This document shows, piece after piece, positions 30,665 through 39,755 of a stretch of 64,000 nt of DNA; the first letter of the stretch is position 1, and every line of letters begins with the position of its first letter. The stretch is from Micromonospora marina (GTDB taxonomy: Bacteria; Actinomycetota; Actinomycetes; Mycobacteriales; Micromonosporaceae): NCBI RefSeq assembly GCF_900091565.1, contig NZ_FMCV01000003.1, forward strand, positions 186,001 through 250,000. The letters are read 5' to 3'. Below the pieces are notes generated by a model, which was not told where the DNA came from, did no database searches, and worked only from the letters and a program-made list of their open reading frames with translations. Made by a program: the position numbers and the translations under genes.

Positions 30665-31606
30665 ATGACCACCACATCGAGTCCGCCGTTCGTGTTGCCG
30701 ACCGCCCAGGCCCAGACCTCGGTCGACCCGGCCGCGATCCTGCACTCGGGCAACGCCGGCGTGATCGTCGAGCGGGTCGGTCAGTTGCGTGCCGAGTTCC
30801 GCTCCGAGGCCCGGCAGTTCGCCCGGGAGCTGTCGGAGTACCTCAACACCAACTACGCCGGCATCATCACGGTGTTCGTCTACGAGGAGACCTTCGGCAC
30901 GAAGGACCGCCTCCACTGGCTGATGCACCTGAAGTCGCTGCACGCGTACGAGACGCTGATCGAGATGGGCAGCCGGGACGCCGGCTGGCGCGACATCATC
31001 ATGCGCCAGCGCATCGACCCCGCCCGCGGCGGCGGCACGTGGGACCGGATGTTCCTCGACGGCGACCTGCACGAGACGGTGCTCATCCCGTCGGCCTTCG
31101 GCATGTACGGCACGTCGGACGAGACGCCGGACTCGGTGCGCACCACCGAGGGCGCCGCCACGTTCGCCGTACCCACCGCGCAGCTGCAGACCGACGTGCC
31201 GGTCGAGGAGCAGCTCAACTCCGCCACCTGCGGCATCCTCATGCACCGCACCGGCGAGCTGCGCTACGAGTTCCGGGCCGAGGGACGCGCGTTCGCCCGG
31301 GCCCTGTGCGAGAGCTGGAACCGGGCGCTGGCCGGCCACGCCACCATCTACCTGTACGAGGAGGCGTTCGGCCGGTCCGACCGCATCCACCACTTCATCC
31401 ACCTGAAGTCGCTCAGCTCGTACTACACGTTGATGGGCGTCCGCGCGATGAGCGACCCGGCCACCCGCGAGGTGTTCACCCGCCAGTGGATCCCGGCGGA
31501 GAAGGGCGGCGGCGGCTGGGATCGGATGTTCGTCCAGTCCAGCCTGTCCGACCTGTCGCTGACGCCCCAGCACTGGGGCATGTACGCCACCAAGACGGAG
31601 CGGTGA
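30665..31606 (+). CDS. Protein of unknown function with two tandem homologous halves
   Basis: 313 residues, ATG after GAAGGAG. The protein is an internal duplication: residues ~9-150 and ~167-310 align throughout. Paired segments are VLPTAQAQTSV / AVPTAQLQTDV, LRAEFRSEARQFAREL / LRYEFRAEGRAFARAL, DRLHWLMHLKSL / DRIHHFIHLKSL and GTWDRMFLDGDL / GGWDRMFVQSSL. Each half reads like a ferredoxin-like alpha/beta sandwich similar to the NIPSNAP or dimeric alpha-beta barrel type (inference from pattern only). No cofactor motif is seen, though conserved His-Trp/His and Glu residues could line a pocket. It heads the operon with the A-PCP didomain and halogenase, separated by 3 bases from the former, so a role in making, modifying or cyclising the threonine-derived unit is plausible. 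Confidence 0.75.
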   Translation: MTTTSSPPFVLPTAQAQTSVDPAAILHSGNAGVIVERVGQLRAEFRSEARQFARELSEYLNTNYAGIITVFVYEETFGTKDRLHWLMHLKSLHAYETLIEMGSRDAGWRDIIMRQRIDPARGGGTWDRMFLDGDLHETVLIPSAFGMYGTSDETPDSVRTTEGAATFAVPTAQLQTDVPVEEQLNSATCGILMHRTGELRYEFRAEGRAFARALCESWNRALAGHATIYLYEEAFGRSDRIHHFIHLKSLSSYYTLMGVRAMSDPATREVFTRQWIPAEKGGGGWDRMFVQSSLSDLSLTPQHWGMYATKTER

Positions 31607-31609
31607 CCG

Positions 31610-33517
31610 ATGCCCGTGACTGACTGCCTGCACACGATCTTCTCCCGGCGGGCGGCGGAACAGCCGCACCGGATCGCGGTGACCTGCGGCGACCACCGGC
31701 TGTCCTACAGCGAGCTGGACCGCCTGTCCGGCGAACTGGCCGAGCGGCTGCGCGGGTACGGGGTCTGCCCCGGCGTCCACGTCGGAGTGTGCGTCGACCG
31801 CTCGGTCGACCTGGTCGTGTGCGTCCTGGCGGTGGTGAAGGCGGGCGGCGCCTACGTGCCGGTGGACGCCGAGCATCCGGCCGCGCGGGTCGCCGCGGTG
31901 CTGGCCGGCAGCCGGGTTCCGGTGACGGTGGCGGTGACCCGGACCGCGGACTCGCTCGCGGAGTGGTCGGGCCCGGTGCTGTGGGCCGACGACAGCGAGG
32001 ACGACGACACCGACGACGAGGACACCGACGACGAGGACGCCGACGACGAGGACGCCGACGGCGACCCGGGCGACGGCGGGGCCACGGCCGGCGCCGGCCC
32101 GGCGGACCGGGCCGTCGGCGCGGACGCGGTACCGGAGCCGGCCGGTGAGGCCGGGCCGGACGACCCCGCGTACGTCATCCACACGTCGGGTTCCACCGGG
32201 GCGCCGAAGGGCGTGGAGGTGTCGCACCGCAGCGTCGTGGCGCTGCTGGAGCACGGCACCGAGCGGTTCGGCTTCGGCGGCGACGACACGTGGACGCTGT
32301 TCCACTCGATCGGCTTCGACTTCTCGGTCTGGGAGTTGTGGGGGGCGCTGCTGTCCGGCGGGCGGCTCGTCGTCGTACCGGGGCGCGTCGCCCGGACCCC
32401 GGCGCTGATGCTGGACCTGGTACGGCGCGAACAGGTCACTGTGCTCAACCAGACCCCGTCGGCGTTCCGCCGGCTCGCCGCCGCCTACCTGGCCGACGAG
32501 GGCCCGGACGAGCTGCGCCTGGTGGTGTTCGGCGGCGAGCGGCTCGACGTCGCGGTGCTGGCGCCGTGGATCGCCCGGCGCGGCGACGACCGGCCGGAAC
32601 TGGTCAACATGTACGGCATCACCGAGGTGACCGTGCACGCCACCGCCCGCCGGATCGTCGCGGCGGACCTCGACCGGCCGTCGGTGAGCCCGATCGGCCG
32701 GCCCCTGCCCGGCGTACGGATCGAGCTGCGCGACGAGTCCGGCGCGGTGGTGCCGGACGGCACGCCGGGGGAGCTGTACGTGGCGGGCGCCGGGCTGGCG
32801 CGGGGCTACCTGCACCAGCCGGAGCTGACCGCCGAGCGTTTCGTCACCTCCGGCGGTGAGCGCTGGTACCGCTCCGGGGACCGGGCCGTGCGCACCGACG
32901 GTGACCTGGTCTACCTCGGCCGGGTCGACAGGCAGTTGAAGGTCCGCGGCTACCGGATCGAGCCGGGCGAGGTGGAGGCGGCGGTCCTGGCCCACCCGGG
33001 CGTCGGCACCGCTGTGGTGACCGCCCAGGACTTCGGCGAGGGCGACGTACGCCTGGTCGCCTACGTCGCGCCCCCGCCCGGCGCGGACCCGGCCGGACTC
33101 ACCGAGGCGGACCTCGCCGCGACGGTGGCGGACCTGCCCGGCTACCTGCGGCCGTCCCGCTTCCACGTGGTCGCCGACATCCCGCTCACCGCGCAGGGCA
33201 AGGCCGACGTGGCCGTCCTGGACCGCCTGGCCGGCTTTGCCGGCCCGGCCGACCCGGCGGGCCCGGCCGGCGACGACGTCGTGTCCGGGGTGAAGGCGAT
33301 CGCCGACGAGGTGCTGCGCCGCGACGTGCCGGTGGACGGCGACCTGTTCGACCTGGGCGCCACGTCGCTGGCCCTCACCCGGATCGTGGCCATGGTGAAC
33401 GACCGGTTCGGCATCGCGCTGACCGGCGCCGAGATGGAGGAGCCCACGGTCGGGTGCCTCGCCGAGGTGGTGGACGCGTCCCGACGCCACCATTCCCTGC
33501 AACAGGTAGGAGGATGA
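31610..33517 (+). CDS. NRPS adenylation-PCP didomain, predicted L-threonine (SyrB1-like)
   Basis: 635 residues. Adenylation motifs are complete: [61 protein letters not shown] and the PLTAQGKAD lysine. It ends in a PCP with Ser in DLGATSLAL. Specificity residues read by eye are about D-F-W-N-V-G-M-V-H, close to the standard threonine code DFWNIGMVH. A free-standing A-T didomain followed directly by a SyrB2-like halogenase is the syringomycin arrangement, in which Thr is chlorinated while bound to the PCP. An unusual acidic Asp/Glu repeat (about residues 127-154) sits between motifs A2 and A3. There is no condensation domain, so the loaded residue must be passed on in trans. Confidence 0.92.
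   Translation: MPVTDCLHTIFSRRAAEQPHRIAVTCGDHRLSYSELDRLSGELAERLRGYGVCPGVHVGVCVDRSVDLVVCVLAVVKAGGAYVPVDAEHPAARVAAVLAGSRVPVTVAVTRTADSLAEWSGPVLWADDSEDDDTDDEDTDDEDADDEDADGDPGDGGATAGAGPADRAVGADAVPEPAGEAGPDDPAYVIHTSGSTGAPKGVEVSHRSVVALLEHGTERFGFGGDDTWTLFHSIGFDFSVWELWGALLSGGRLVVVPGRVARTPALMLDLVRREQVTVLNQTPSAFRRLAAAYLADEGPDELRLVVFGGERLDVAVLAPWIARRGDDRPELVNMYGITEVTVHATARRIVAADLDRPSVSPIGRPLPGVRIELRDESGAVVPDGTPGELYVAGAGLARGYLHQPELTAERFVTSGGERWYRSGDRAVRTDGDLVYLGRVDRQLKVRGYRIEPGEVEAAVLAHPGVGTAVVTAQDFGEGDVRLVAYVAPPPGADPAGLTEADLAATVADLPGYLRPSRFHVVADIPLTAQGKADVAVLDRLAGFAGPADPAGPAGDDVVSGVKAIADEVLRRDVPVDGDLFDLGATSLALTRIVAMVNDRFGIALTGAEMEEPTVGCLAEVVDASRRHHSLQQVGG
31988..32070 (+). repeat. In-frame tandem repeat encoding an acidic insert
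   Basis: A 15-bp unit (CGACGACGAGGACRC) is repeated three times without gaps from 32011 to 32055, with partial copies on both sides. It encodes a run of Asp and Glu with occasional Thr or Ala inside the adenylation domain, in the linker before the P-loop motif. Confidence 0.85.
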
Positions 33518-33518
33518 C

Positions 33519-34484
33519 ATGGAGGACGACTACACACTCACCGACGAGGAGCTGGCCGACTTCCACCGCAACGGGTACTTCGGCCCGTTCCCGGTGTACG
33601 AGGTCGAGGAGATGCAGCGGCGGTGGCGGCGGGAACGGCTGCGCCTGCTGGACCGCTCGCACGCGGTCTACCAGGACGAGGCCGCGCTGTCCGGCAACAC
33701 GAACATCTCCAACTACGACCGGCACCTGGACAACGAGTTCCTGGCCGACCACATCTGCCACCCGCGGATCGTCGACCGCGTCGTCAGCGTGCTCGGACCG
33801 GACGTGCAGTGCTGGCGGTCGGAGTTCTTCCCCAAGTACCCCGGCGACGAGGGCACCGACTGGCACCAGGCCGACACGTTCGCCAACGCCTCCGGCAAGC
33901 CGCAGATCCTCTGGCCCGGCGACGCGAAGGACTTCGGCGGCACGATCACCGTCTGGACGGCCTTCACCGAGGCCAACGAGGAGACGGGCTGCCTCCAGTT
34001 CATCCCCGGCACCCACCGGACGATGTTCTACGACGAGACCAAGAAGATGCACTACGACCCGACCTCCATCAACAGCACCGACAAGGACGGCGTACGCCGC
34101 GGTTTCTTCGGCTACGACTACCGTGAGCTGCAGATCGACCCGGACTGGAAGCCCGACGAGTCCAAGGCGGTGTCGATGGTGATGCGGCCCGGCGAGGCCA
34201 TCATGTTCTGGTCCACGCTGATGCACGCGTCGCTGCCGCACGCGGGACGCACCGAGGAGATGCGGCTCGGCTTCGCCGGCCGGTACGTGCCGGTGTCGGT
34301 GGACGTGTACCCGGACACCGACGTCATCGAGGAGTACGGCGGCGCCGTGTCGCTGGACCGCTGGGGCTCGGTGCTCGTCGCGGGACACAACGGCAACCCG
34401 CACAACCGGATGGCGACCGGGACCACGCGGGGCCACCGGTTCACCAGGCGGGACCGCCCCGGGACGCGGGTGTCACCGGCATGA
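33519..34484 (+). CDS. Fe(II)/2-oxoglutarate-dependent halogenase (SyrB2-like)
   Basis: 321 residues, ATG one base after the A-PCP stop with TAGGAGG upstream. The sequence matches SyrB2 closely in what I can recall of it: [53 protein letters not shown] and [12 protein letters not shown]. The decisive feature is His116-Gln-Ala118: the Asp/Glu of the iron-binding facial triad is replaced by Ala, which lets chloride bind the iron. The distal His is 236 and the 2-oxoglutarate-binding Arg about 249. These numbers nearly coincide with SyrB2 (116, 118, 235). Expected reaction: chlorination of the threonyl methyl group on the PCP of the adjacent didomain, giving 4-chlorothreonyl-S-PCP. The stop overlaps the next ATG. 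Confidence 0.95.
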   Translation: MEDDYTLTDEELADFHRNGYFGPFPVYEVEEMQRRWRRERLRLLDRSHAVYQDEAALSGNTNISNYDRHLDNEFLADHICHPRIVDRVVSVLGPDVQCWRSEFFPKYPGDEGTDWHQADTFANASGKPQILWPGDAKDFGGTITVWTAFTEANEETGCLQFIPGTHRTMFYDETKKMHYDPTSINSTDKDGVRRGFFGYDYRELQIDPDWKPDESKAVSMVMRPGEAIMFWSTLMHASLPHAGRTEEMRLGFAGRYVPVSVDVYPDTDVIEEYGGAVSLDRWGSVLVAGHNGNPHNRMATGTTRGHRFTRRDRPGTRVSPA

Positions 34485-34711
34485 CCGTCTTCGAGGTCGT
34501 GAAGGCGAGCCTCGTCGAGGTCGTCCCGGACGTCGACCCGGCGAGCGTCACCGCCGGGCGCACGTTGAGCGACCTCGGCTGCACGAGCATCGACCGGGCC
34601 GAGGTCGTGACGCTGGCCATGGAGCGGCTCGGCATCGTGGTGCCGATCTCCGAGTTCCGCGACGTCAACGACCTCGACCGGATCGTCGAGCTGTTGCGGA
34701 CGCACATGTGA
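34481..34711 (+). CDS. Discrete acyl carrier protein
   Basis: 76 residues, ATG overlapping the halogenase stop. The carrier motif is [11 protein letters not shown] (Ser about residue 32). The S-I-D-R form matches the donor ACP at 12.1 kb rather than a module ACP. It is followed with a 4-base overlap by a Cys-to-Ser ketosynthase, the usual malonyl-ACP decarboxylase partner of donor ACPs. It may therefore carry malonyl that is decarboxylated to acetyl for a beta-branch, giving the cluster a second donor ACP beside the LnmL-like one. It could alternatively hold an intermediate for the flavoprotein encoded downstream. Confidence 0.85.
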   Translation: MTVFEVVKASLVEVVPDVDPASVTAGRTLSDLGCTSIDRAEVVTLAMERLGIVVPISEFRDVNDLDRIVELLRTHM

Positions 34712-35946
34712 GCACGGTCGCGGTGACCGGCACCGGAATCGTCTGCGCGATCGGGGCGGACGTCCCGTCGTTCACCACGGCGCTGCGGGCGGGCCGCACC
34801 GGTGTCGTCGGCACCGCTGACGGCCTGGCCGCGCCGATCACCTGGTGGTCGTTCGACGACGCGGTGGCCGGCGTGCCCGAGCCGCTGCGCCGCCGGGCGG
34901 TCCGGGCCGCGGCCCGCGCGCCGCAGCCGGTGCGGGCTGCGGTCGCGGCGGCGCTGCAGGCGTGGACCGGGGCCGGCCTGCCCGGCGCCGGGATCCCCGG
35001 CGACCGGGTCGGGATCGTGGTGGCCGGGCATAACCTGACCGCGCGCTACACGCACGAGCTGTACCGGACCTGGCAGGAGCGGCCGGCGTACCTGCCGGCG
35101 CGGTTCGCCCTGCACGTCCAGGACACCGACCACGTCGGGACGCTCAGCGAGGTGCTGTCCGCGACCGGCGAGGGGTTCACCGTCGGCGGCGCCTCGGCCA
35201 GCGGAAACGTCGGCATCGTGCACGCCGCCCGGCTGGTCGCGGCCGGCGCGGTGGACTGCTGCGTCCTGGTCGGCGCGGTCACCGAACTGACACCGATGCA
35301 CCATCGGGGCTTCGCCGTTCTCGGCGCGCTCGCCGAACCGGGTGGCGACCCGGCCGCCGCCTGCCGGCCGTTCGACCGGGACCGGCGCGGTTTCGTGCCC
35401 GGCGAGGCCGCCGCGGCGCTGGTGCTGGAACACCCGGCCGCCGCGGCCCGGCGCGGTGCGGCGATCCTGGCCACGGTGGCCGGGTACGCGCTCGGCCTGG
35501 ACGCCAACCGGCTCGCCGACCCCGACGCGGCCGGGCAGGCCCGCGTGATCCGGGCCGCCCTGGCCGCCGCGGGGCTGGCCCCGCACGAGGTGGACTACGT
35601 CAACGCCCACGCCACCGGTTCCCGGCTGGGCGACGAGACGGAACTCGCGTCGCTGCACGACGTGCTCGGCGCCGCCGCCGGCCGGCCGTGGGTGAACGCC
35701 ACCAAGGCGCTGACCGGCCATTGCCTCGGCTCGGCCGGGGTGGTCGAGGCCGTCGCCACAGTCGCGCAGCTCACCGGCGGCTTCGTGCACCCCAACCCGA
35801 ACCTGGACCGACCGATCGATGCCCGGATCCGGTTCGCCGGCCCCGGGCCCGAGCCCGCCCGGCTGCGGTACGCCCTGTCCACCGGCTTCGGCTTCGGGGG
35901 CATCAACACGGCCGTGGTCCTCGCCCGTACCGCCGATGGAGGTTGA
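34708..35946 (+). CDS. Decarboxylating ketosynthase-like protein (active Cys replaced by Ser)
   Basis: 412 residues, GTG start overlapping the ACP stop. FabF/KS fold with the nucleophile loop reading VGGASASGN, so Ser163 replaces the catalytic Cys. Histidines are kept in NAHATGS and TGHCLGSAG, and the Lys in NATKAL. This Cys-to-Ser change with intact His residues is the signature of decarboxylases in HMGS cassettes (the PksF/BaeG/CurC type), which turn malonyl-ACP into acetyl-ACP. In most clusters this enzyme and an LnmK-type enzyme are alternatives; here both are encoded. It is likely active on the ACP encoded just before it. Confidence 0.88.
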   Translation: MSTVAVTGTGIVCAIGADVPSFTTALRAGRTGVVGTADGLAAPITWWSFDDAVAGVPEPLRRRAVRAAARAPQPVRAAVAAALQAWTGAGLPGAGIPGDRVGIVVAGHNLTARYTHELYRTWQERPAYLPARFALHVQDTDHVGTLSEVLSATGEGFTVGGASASGNVGIVHAARLVAAGAVDCCVLVGAVTELTPMHHRGFAVLGALAEPGGDPAAACRPFDRDRRGFVPGEAAAALVLEHPAAAARRGAAILATVAGYALGLDANRLADPDAAGQARVIRAALAAAGLAPHEVDYVNAHATGSRLGDETELASLHDVLGAAAGRPWVNATKALTGHCLGSAGVVEAVATVAQLTGGFVHPNPNLDRPIDARIRFAGPGPEPARLRYALSTGFGFGGINTAVVLARTADGG

Positions 35947-35952
35947 ACGATC

Positions 35953-37137
35953 ATGTACGACGTCGTCGTCGTCGGGGCCCGCTGCGCGGGCGCGCCGACC
36001 GCCATGCTCCTGGCCCGCCAGGGGCACCGGGTGCTGCTGCTGGACCGCAGCGCCTTTCCGGCCGACAAGCTCTCCACGCTGTACATCCAGCAGCCGGGCG
36101 TCGCGCGGCTGGCCCGCTGGGGTCTGCTGGGCGCGCTGCGGGCCAGCGGCTGCCCGCCGCTGGACCACGTCGTCTACGAGCTGGGTGACGTGCGCGTCGA
36201 GGGCTGCTGCAGCGGCATCGACGGCATCCGCGCGGCGTACGCGCCCCGCCGTTCGGTCCTGGACCCGCTGCTGGCCGGTGCCGCGGCCGACGCCGGTGCC
36301 GAGTTCCGCGACGACTGCCGGGTCACCGGCCTGCTGTGGGAGGACGACCGGGTCGTCGGGGTGCGCACCGACCGCGGCGAGGAGCGGGCCGCGCTGGTCG
36401 TCGGCGCCGACGGGATGCGCTCCACCGTCGCCCGGCTCACCGGCGCGCCGACGACGACGTCCCACCCGCCGCTGACCTGCGCGTACTACGCGTTCTGGAA
36501 CGGCCCGAAGACGCACTTCGAGATGTACGAGGGCGACACCGGCTGGGTGTCGGCGGTGCCGACGAACGACGGTGCGGTGCTCATCGCCGCCTACTGTCCG
36601 CAGCAGCGCTTCGACGAGGTCCGGCACGACGCGCGCGCGGCCTACCTCGACAACGTCCGGACCAACGCGCCGCGGCTGTACGAGCAGATGGAACGCGGCC
36701 GGCAGATCGGCGGCCTGCACGGCACCGGCGACCAGCAGAACTTCTTCCGCCGCGCCCACGGGCCCGGCTGGGCGCTCGTCGGCGACGCCGGTCACCACAA
36801 GGACTCGCTGACCGCGCGCGGCATCGCCGACGCGTTCATGCAGGCCGACCTGCTCGCCGAGACGGTGGGCGAGCACCTGGGCGACCGGACCCGGCTCGAC
36901 GCCGCGCTGGCCGACTACGACCGGGAACGCGAGCAGCGGCTGATGGAGAACTACCAGGCGACCCTGCTGGTGGCCCAGGCCGAGGCGCGGGACAAGCGCC
37001 GCGCGCTGCTGCGCGCCGTCGGCAGCAGCCCCGAGCTGACCACCCGCTACTTCGACGCGGTGGCCGGCATCGTCTCGCTGCGGGAGCTGTACACCCCGGA
37101 CCTGATGGCGCTGATGTCCGCCCCTACGGCCCCCTGA
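35953..37137 (+). CDS. FAD-dependent oxidoreductase/monooxygenase (GGR/PHBH-type)
   Basis: 394 residues. An N-terminal FAD-binding fold (VVVGARCAGAPTAMLLARQG), a DG motif (VVGADGMRSTVAR) and the second FAD motif GDAGHHKDSLTARGIADAF mark a group A flavoprotein of the geranylgeranyl-reductase / p-hydroxybenzoate-hydroxylase superfamily. It closes the operon that starts at 30.7 kb, six bases after the decarboxylase KS. The substrate is unknown. By position it may oxidise the ACP-bound or threonine-derived unit, for instance by dehydrogenation or N-oxygenation; this is inference only. No membrane segment or signal peptide is present. Confidence 0.85.
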   Translation: MYDVVVVGARCAGAPTAMLLARQGHRVLLLDRSAFPADKLSTLYIQQPGVARLARWGLLGALRASGCPPLDHVVYELGDVRVEGCCSGIDGIRAAYAPRRSVLDPLLAGAAADAGAEFRDDCRVTGLLWEDDRVVGVRTDRGEERAALVVGADGMRSTVARLTGAPTTTSHPPLTCAYYAFWNGPKTHFEMYEGDTGWVSAVPTNDGAVLIAAYCPQQRFDEVRHDARAAYLDNVRTNAPRLYEQMERGRQIGGLHGTGDQQNFFRRAHGPGWALVGDAGHHKDSLTARGIADAFMQADLLAETVGEHLGDRTRLDAALADYDREREQRLMENYQATLLVAQAEARDKRRALLRAVGSSPELTTRYFDAVAGIVSLRELYTPDLMALMSAPTAP

Positions 37138-37149
37138 CACCGCGCCCTA

Positions 37150-37178
37150 TTGAGCAGACACCCGTGCCGATGATCGGC
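37150..37178 (+). promoter_or_regulatory. TTGAGCA element and short palindrome before the ABC importer
   Basis: ATTGAGCAG (37149-37157) repeats the half-site seen at 19.5 and 28.3 kb. A 6-1-6 palindrome, GCCGATGATCGGC, follows at 37166-37178. Both lie in the 105-bp spacer before the importer operon. Confidence 0.4.
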
Positions 37179-37242
37179 GACCGTCAGATCCGCAGACGTC
37201 TTGCGATCCGATTTCACCGGCACGACCTTTTGTGGAGGAACC

Positions 37243-38802
37243 ATGTCGCCCACCCCGTACGACTCGCCCTTCAATCGCCGCGCGCTGTTCCGGATGGGCC
37301 TCGTCGCGGGCGCCGCGGTGGCCGGCGTGCCCCTGCTGTCGGCCTGCGGCGACGACGACGAGCAGCCGTCGCCGGCGGCGGCCGGCGGGGGGTCGCTGGC
37401 GGTGCTGAAGGTGGGCGCGCCGAACGCGGTCACCGACGCCGAGGCCGGCAACCCGCTGCTGACCAGCATCGGCGCGACGCTCATCGTCATGCGGCACGTG
37501 TACGACTCGCTGATGGTGCTCGACAACGGCGAGTACAAGTACCAGCTCGCCGAGTCGGTGCAGCCCAACGCCGACGGCAGCGTGTGGACGATCAACCTGC
37601 GTTCCGGGGTCACGTTCCACGACGGCAAGCCGGTCACCGCCGCCGACGTGGTGCACAGCATCCGTACGCTCGGCGCCAAGCCCAGCAACCGGGCCTCCGT
37701 CTACGCCAACGTCGACCTCGCCAAGGTGACAGCGGTGAACGACCGCACTGTCACGGTCCCGCTGCTGACCCCGCGCGGCGACTTCAAGGAGGCCGTCCTC
37801 GTGGTCTTCTCACCGGTCTTCCCGGCCGGCATGACCGAGTTCAGCAAGCCGATCGGCTCGGGCCCGTACCGGCTGGCCGAGCGCAACGGCACCACGACCC
37901 GGCTGGTCGCCAACGAGCAGTACTGGGGTGGCAAGCCGAGCGTGGCCGAACTCCAGATCGTCGGCATCCTCGACGCCGGCGCCCGGCTGTCGGCGCTGAA
38001 GGCGGGACAGGTCGACTACGCCGTCAGCATCAGCTCCACCGGCGCGAAGACCGAGGCGGCGAACAGCGAGCTGACAGTCGTCCGCGGCGGTGCGGCGAAC
38101 GCCAACGCGCTGTCGTTCGCGATGAACCAGAAGCTCGCGCCGTTCGACGACGTCCGGGTCCGCCAGGCGGTCCGGCTCGCGGTGGACCGGCAGGCGCTCG
38201 TCGACAACGCGCTGCTCGGGCTCGGCTCGACCGCCGACGACGTGGTCGGCAAGAGCCTGCCCGGCTACGCCGACCTGCCGGCGCGCGCCCGGGACCTGGA
38301 GCAGGCGAAGCGGCTGTTCACCGAGGCCGGGATCACCAAGCTGACGCTGCGTACCGGCGAGATCGTCCCCGGCATGCTCAACGCCAGCCGGCTGATGGCC
38401 CAGCAGCTCAAGGAGGCGGGCGTCGAGCTGACCCTCCAGGAGATCTCGCCCGACGCCTACTACGCCGACCTCATGACGCTGGCCACGCACCCGTTCCAGG
38501 CGTTCTACTACGTCAACCGGCCGGCCGCCGTGCACCTGTCGGCGGTCACCCACGGCAAGGCGCCGTTCAACGTCACCGGCACGTCGGCGGCCTACCAGGC
38601 GCGGCTGGCCAAGGCCCAGGCGACAGTGGACGACAACGCCCGCGCCGAGGCGTTCAAGGCGTTGCAGGAGGAGTTCTACAAGGAGGGCGGCGACCTGCTC
38701 TGGGGCTTCCAGGAGCAGCTCGACGCCGCCCGTAAGGGGATCAGCGGGGTCCGCACGATGCAGTCGGTCCAGCTGTTCGACCGGGCGACCGGGCCGGCGT
38801 GA
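37243..38802 (+). CDS. ABC importer substrate-binding lipoprotein (peptide/nickel family 5)
   Basis: 519 residues from ATG 37243, 4 bases after GGAGG. The N-terminus is a lipoprotein signal: NRRALFRMGL, a hydrophobic stretch, then lipobox LLSAC with Cys35. The twin Arg suggests possible Tat export. The body is an SBP_bac_5 protein (YDSLMVLDNGEYKYQLAES, WTINLRSGVTFHDGKPVTAADV, VRQAVRLAVDRQALV) as in Dpp/Opp systems. It should bind a peptide-like ligand outside the membrane and deliver it to the two permeases encoded next, whose reading frames overlap. Such an importer is unusual in a PKS/NRPS cluster. Confidence 0.93.
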   Translation: MSPTPYDSPFNRRALFRMGLVAGAAVAGVPLLSACGDDDEQPSPAAAGGGSLAVLKVGAPNAVTDAEAGNPLLTSIGATLIVMRHVYDSLMVLDNGEYKYQLAESVQPNADGSVWTINLRSGVTFHDGKPVTAADVVHSIRTLGAKPSNRASVYANVDLAKVTAVNDRTVTVPLLTPRGDFKEAVLVVFSPVFPAGMTEFSKPIGSGPYRLAERNGTTTRLVANEQYWGGKPSVAELQIVGILDAGARLSALKAGQVDYAVSISSTGAKTEAANSELTVVRGGAANANALSFAMNQKLAPFDDVRVRQAVRLAVDRQALVDNALLGLGSTADDVVGKSLPGYADLPARARDLEQAKRLFTEAGITKLTLRTGEIVPGMLNASRLMAQQLKEAGVELTLQEISPDAYYADLMTLATHPFQAFYYVNRPAAVHLSAVTHGKAPFNVTGTSAAYQARLAKAQATVDDNARAEAFKALQEEFYKEGGDLLWGFQEQLDAARKGISGVRTMQSVQLFDRATGPA

Positions 38803-39755
38803 CCGCGCTCGGGTTCCTGGCCCGACGGCTGCTGGCGACGGTGGCCACGCTGTTCGCGGTGGCGGTGGTGCTCTTCGCCGGCTCGGAGGTGCTCCCGGGT
38901 GACGCCGCGTCGGCGTCACTCGGGCCCGACGCCACCATCGAGGAGGTCGCGCAGCGCCGGGCCGAACTCGGCGTCGACCGGCCCTGGCCGGTGCGGTTCG
39001 TCGAGTGGGGGACCGCGGCGCTGCGCCTCGACCTGGGCACCAGCACCTCGATGCACCGGCCGGTGGTGGACGTCGTGGCCGAGCCGCTGGCCGCCACCGG
39101 CCTCCTGGTCGGCCTCACCGCCGCGGTGACGGTGCCGCTGGCGATGGGACTGGGTCTGCTCACCGGGCTGCGTCCCGGCGGCCGGGTGGACCGGGTGGTG
39201 TCGGCTGTCGCGGTGGTGGCGGTGTCGATCCCGCAGTTCGTCACCGCCGGTCTGCTCGTGCTGGTCTTCGCCGACCTGTGGCCGCTGCTGCCGGCGATCT
39301 CGCTGCCACCGCTGGGCGGCGGCCCGCTGGACCGGCCGGAGATCCTGGTGCTGCCGGTGGCCGCGCTGACGCTGTTCGGCGCGGCGTGGGCGAGCCGGAT
39401 CGTGCGGGCGACAGTCATCGACGCGGACGCGATGCCCCACGTCGAGGCGGCCCGGCTGGCCGGGCTGCCCGAGCGGGTCGTCGTGGCGCGGCACCTGTTG
39501 CCCGCGGCGGCACCGCCGTGCGCGCAGACGTTCGCGTGGCTGCTGTCCGGACTGTTCGGCGGCACCACAGTGGTCGAGGTGGTCTTCAACTACCCGGGCC
39601 TGTCGCAGACGCTGGTGGCGGCGGTCCGCAACCACGACACCGCGGTCCTGGAGGGGGTCGGGCTGCTGCTCGCCGCGATCATCCTCGTCTCGTTCGTCGT
39701 GGCCGACCTGCTCGTCCTCGCGGTCGACCCCCGGCTACGGGTGGCCGCCCGATGA
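38799..39755 (+). CDS. ABC importer permease (DppB/OppB-like)
   Basis: 318 residues, GTG overlapping the binding-protein stop. About six membrane helices. The N-terminal segment (LARRLLATVATLFAVAVVLF) and the cytoplasmic EAA-like loop (EAARLAGLPERVVVARHLLPAA) are those of DppB-type permeases, and the C-terminus has the family pattern FNYPGLSQTLVAAV. It forms the channel with the next permease. The stop overlaps the following ATG. Confidence 0.92.
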   Translation: MTALGFLARRLLATVATLFAVAVVLFAGSEVLPGDAASASLGPDATIEEVAQRRAELGVDRPWPVRFVEWGTAALRLDLGTSTSMHRPVVDVVAEPLAATGLLVGLTAAVTVPLAMGLGLLTGLRPGGRVDRVVSAVAVVAVSIPQFVTAGLLVLVFADLWPLLPAISLPPLGGGPLDRPEILVLPVAALTLFGAAWASRIVRATVIDADAMPHVEAARLAGLPERVVVARHLLPAAAPPCAQTFAWLLSGLFGGTTVVEVVFNYPGLSQTLVAAVRNHDTAVLEGVGLLLAAIILVSFVVADLLVLAVDPRLRVAAR

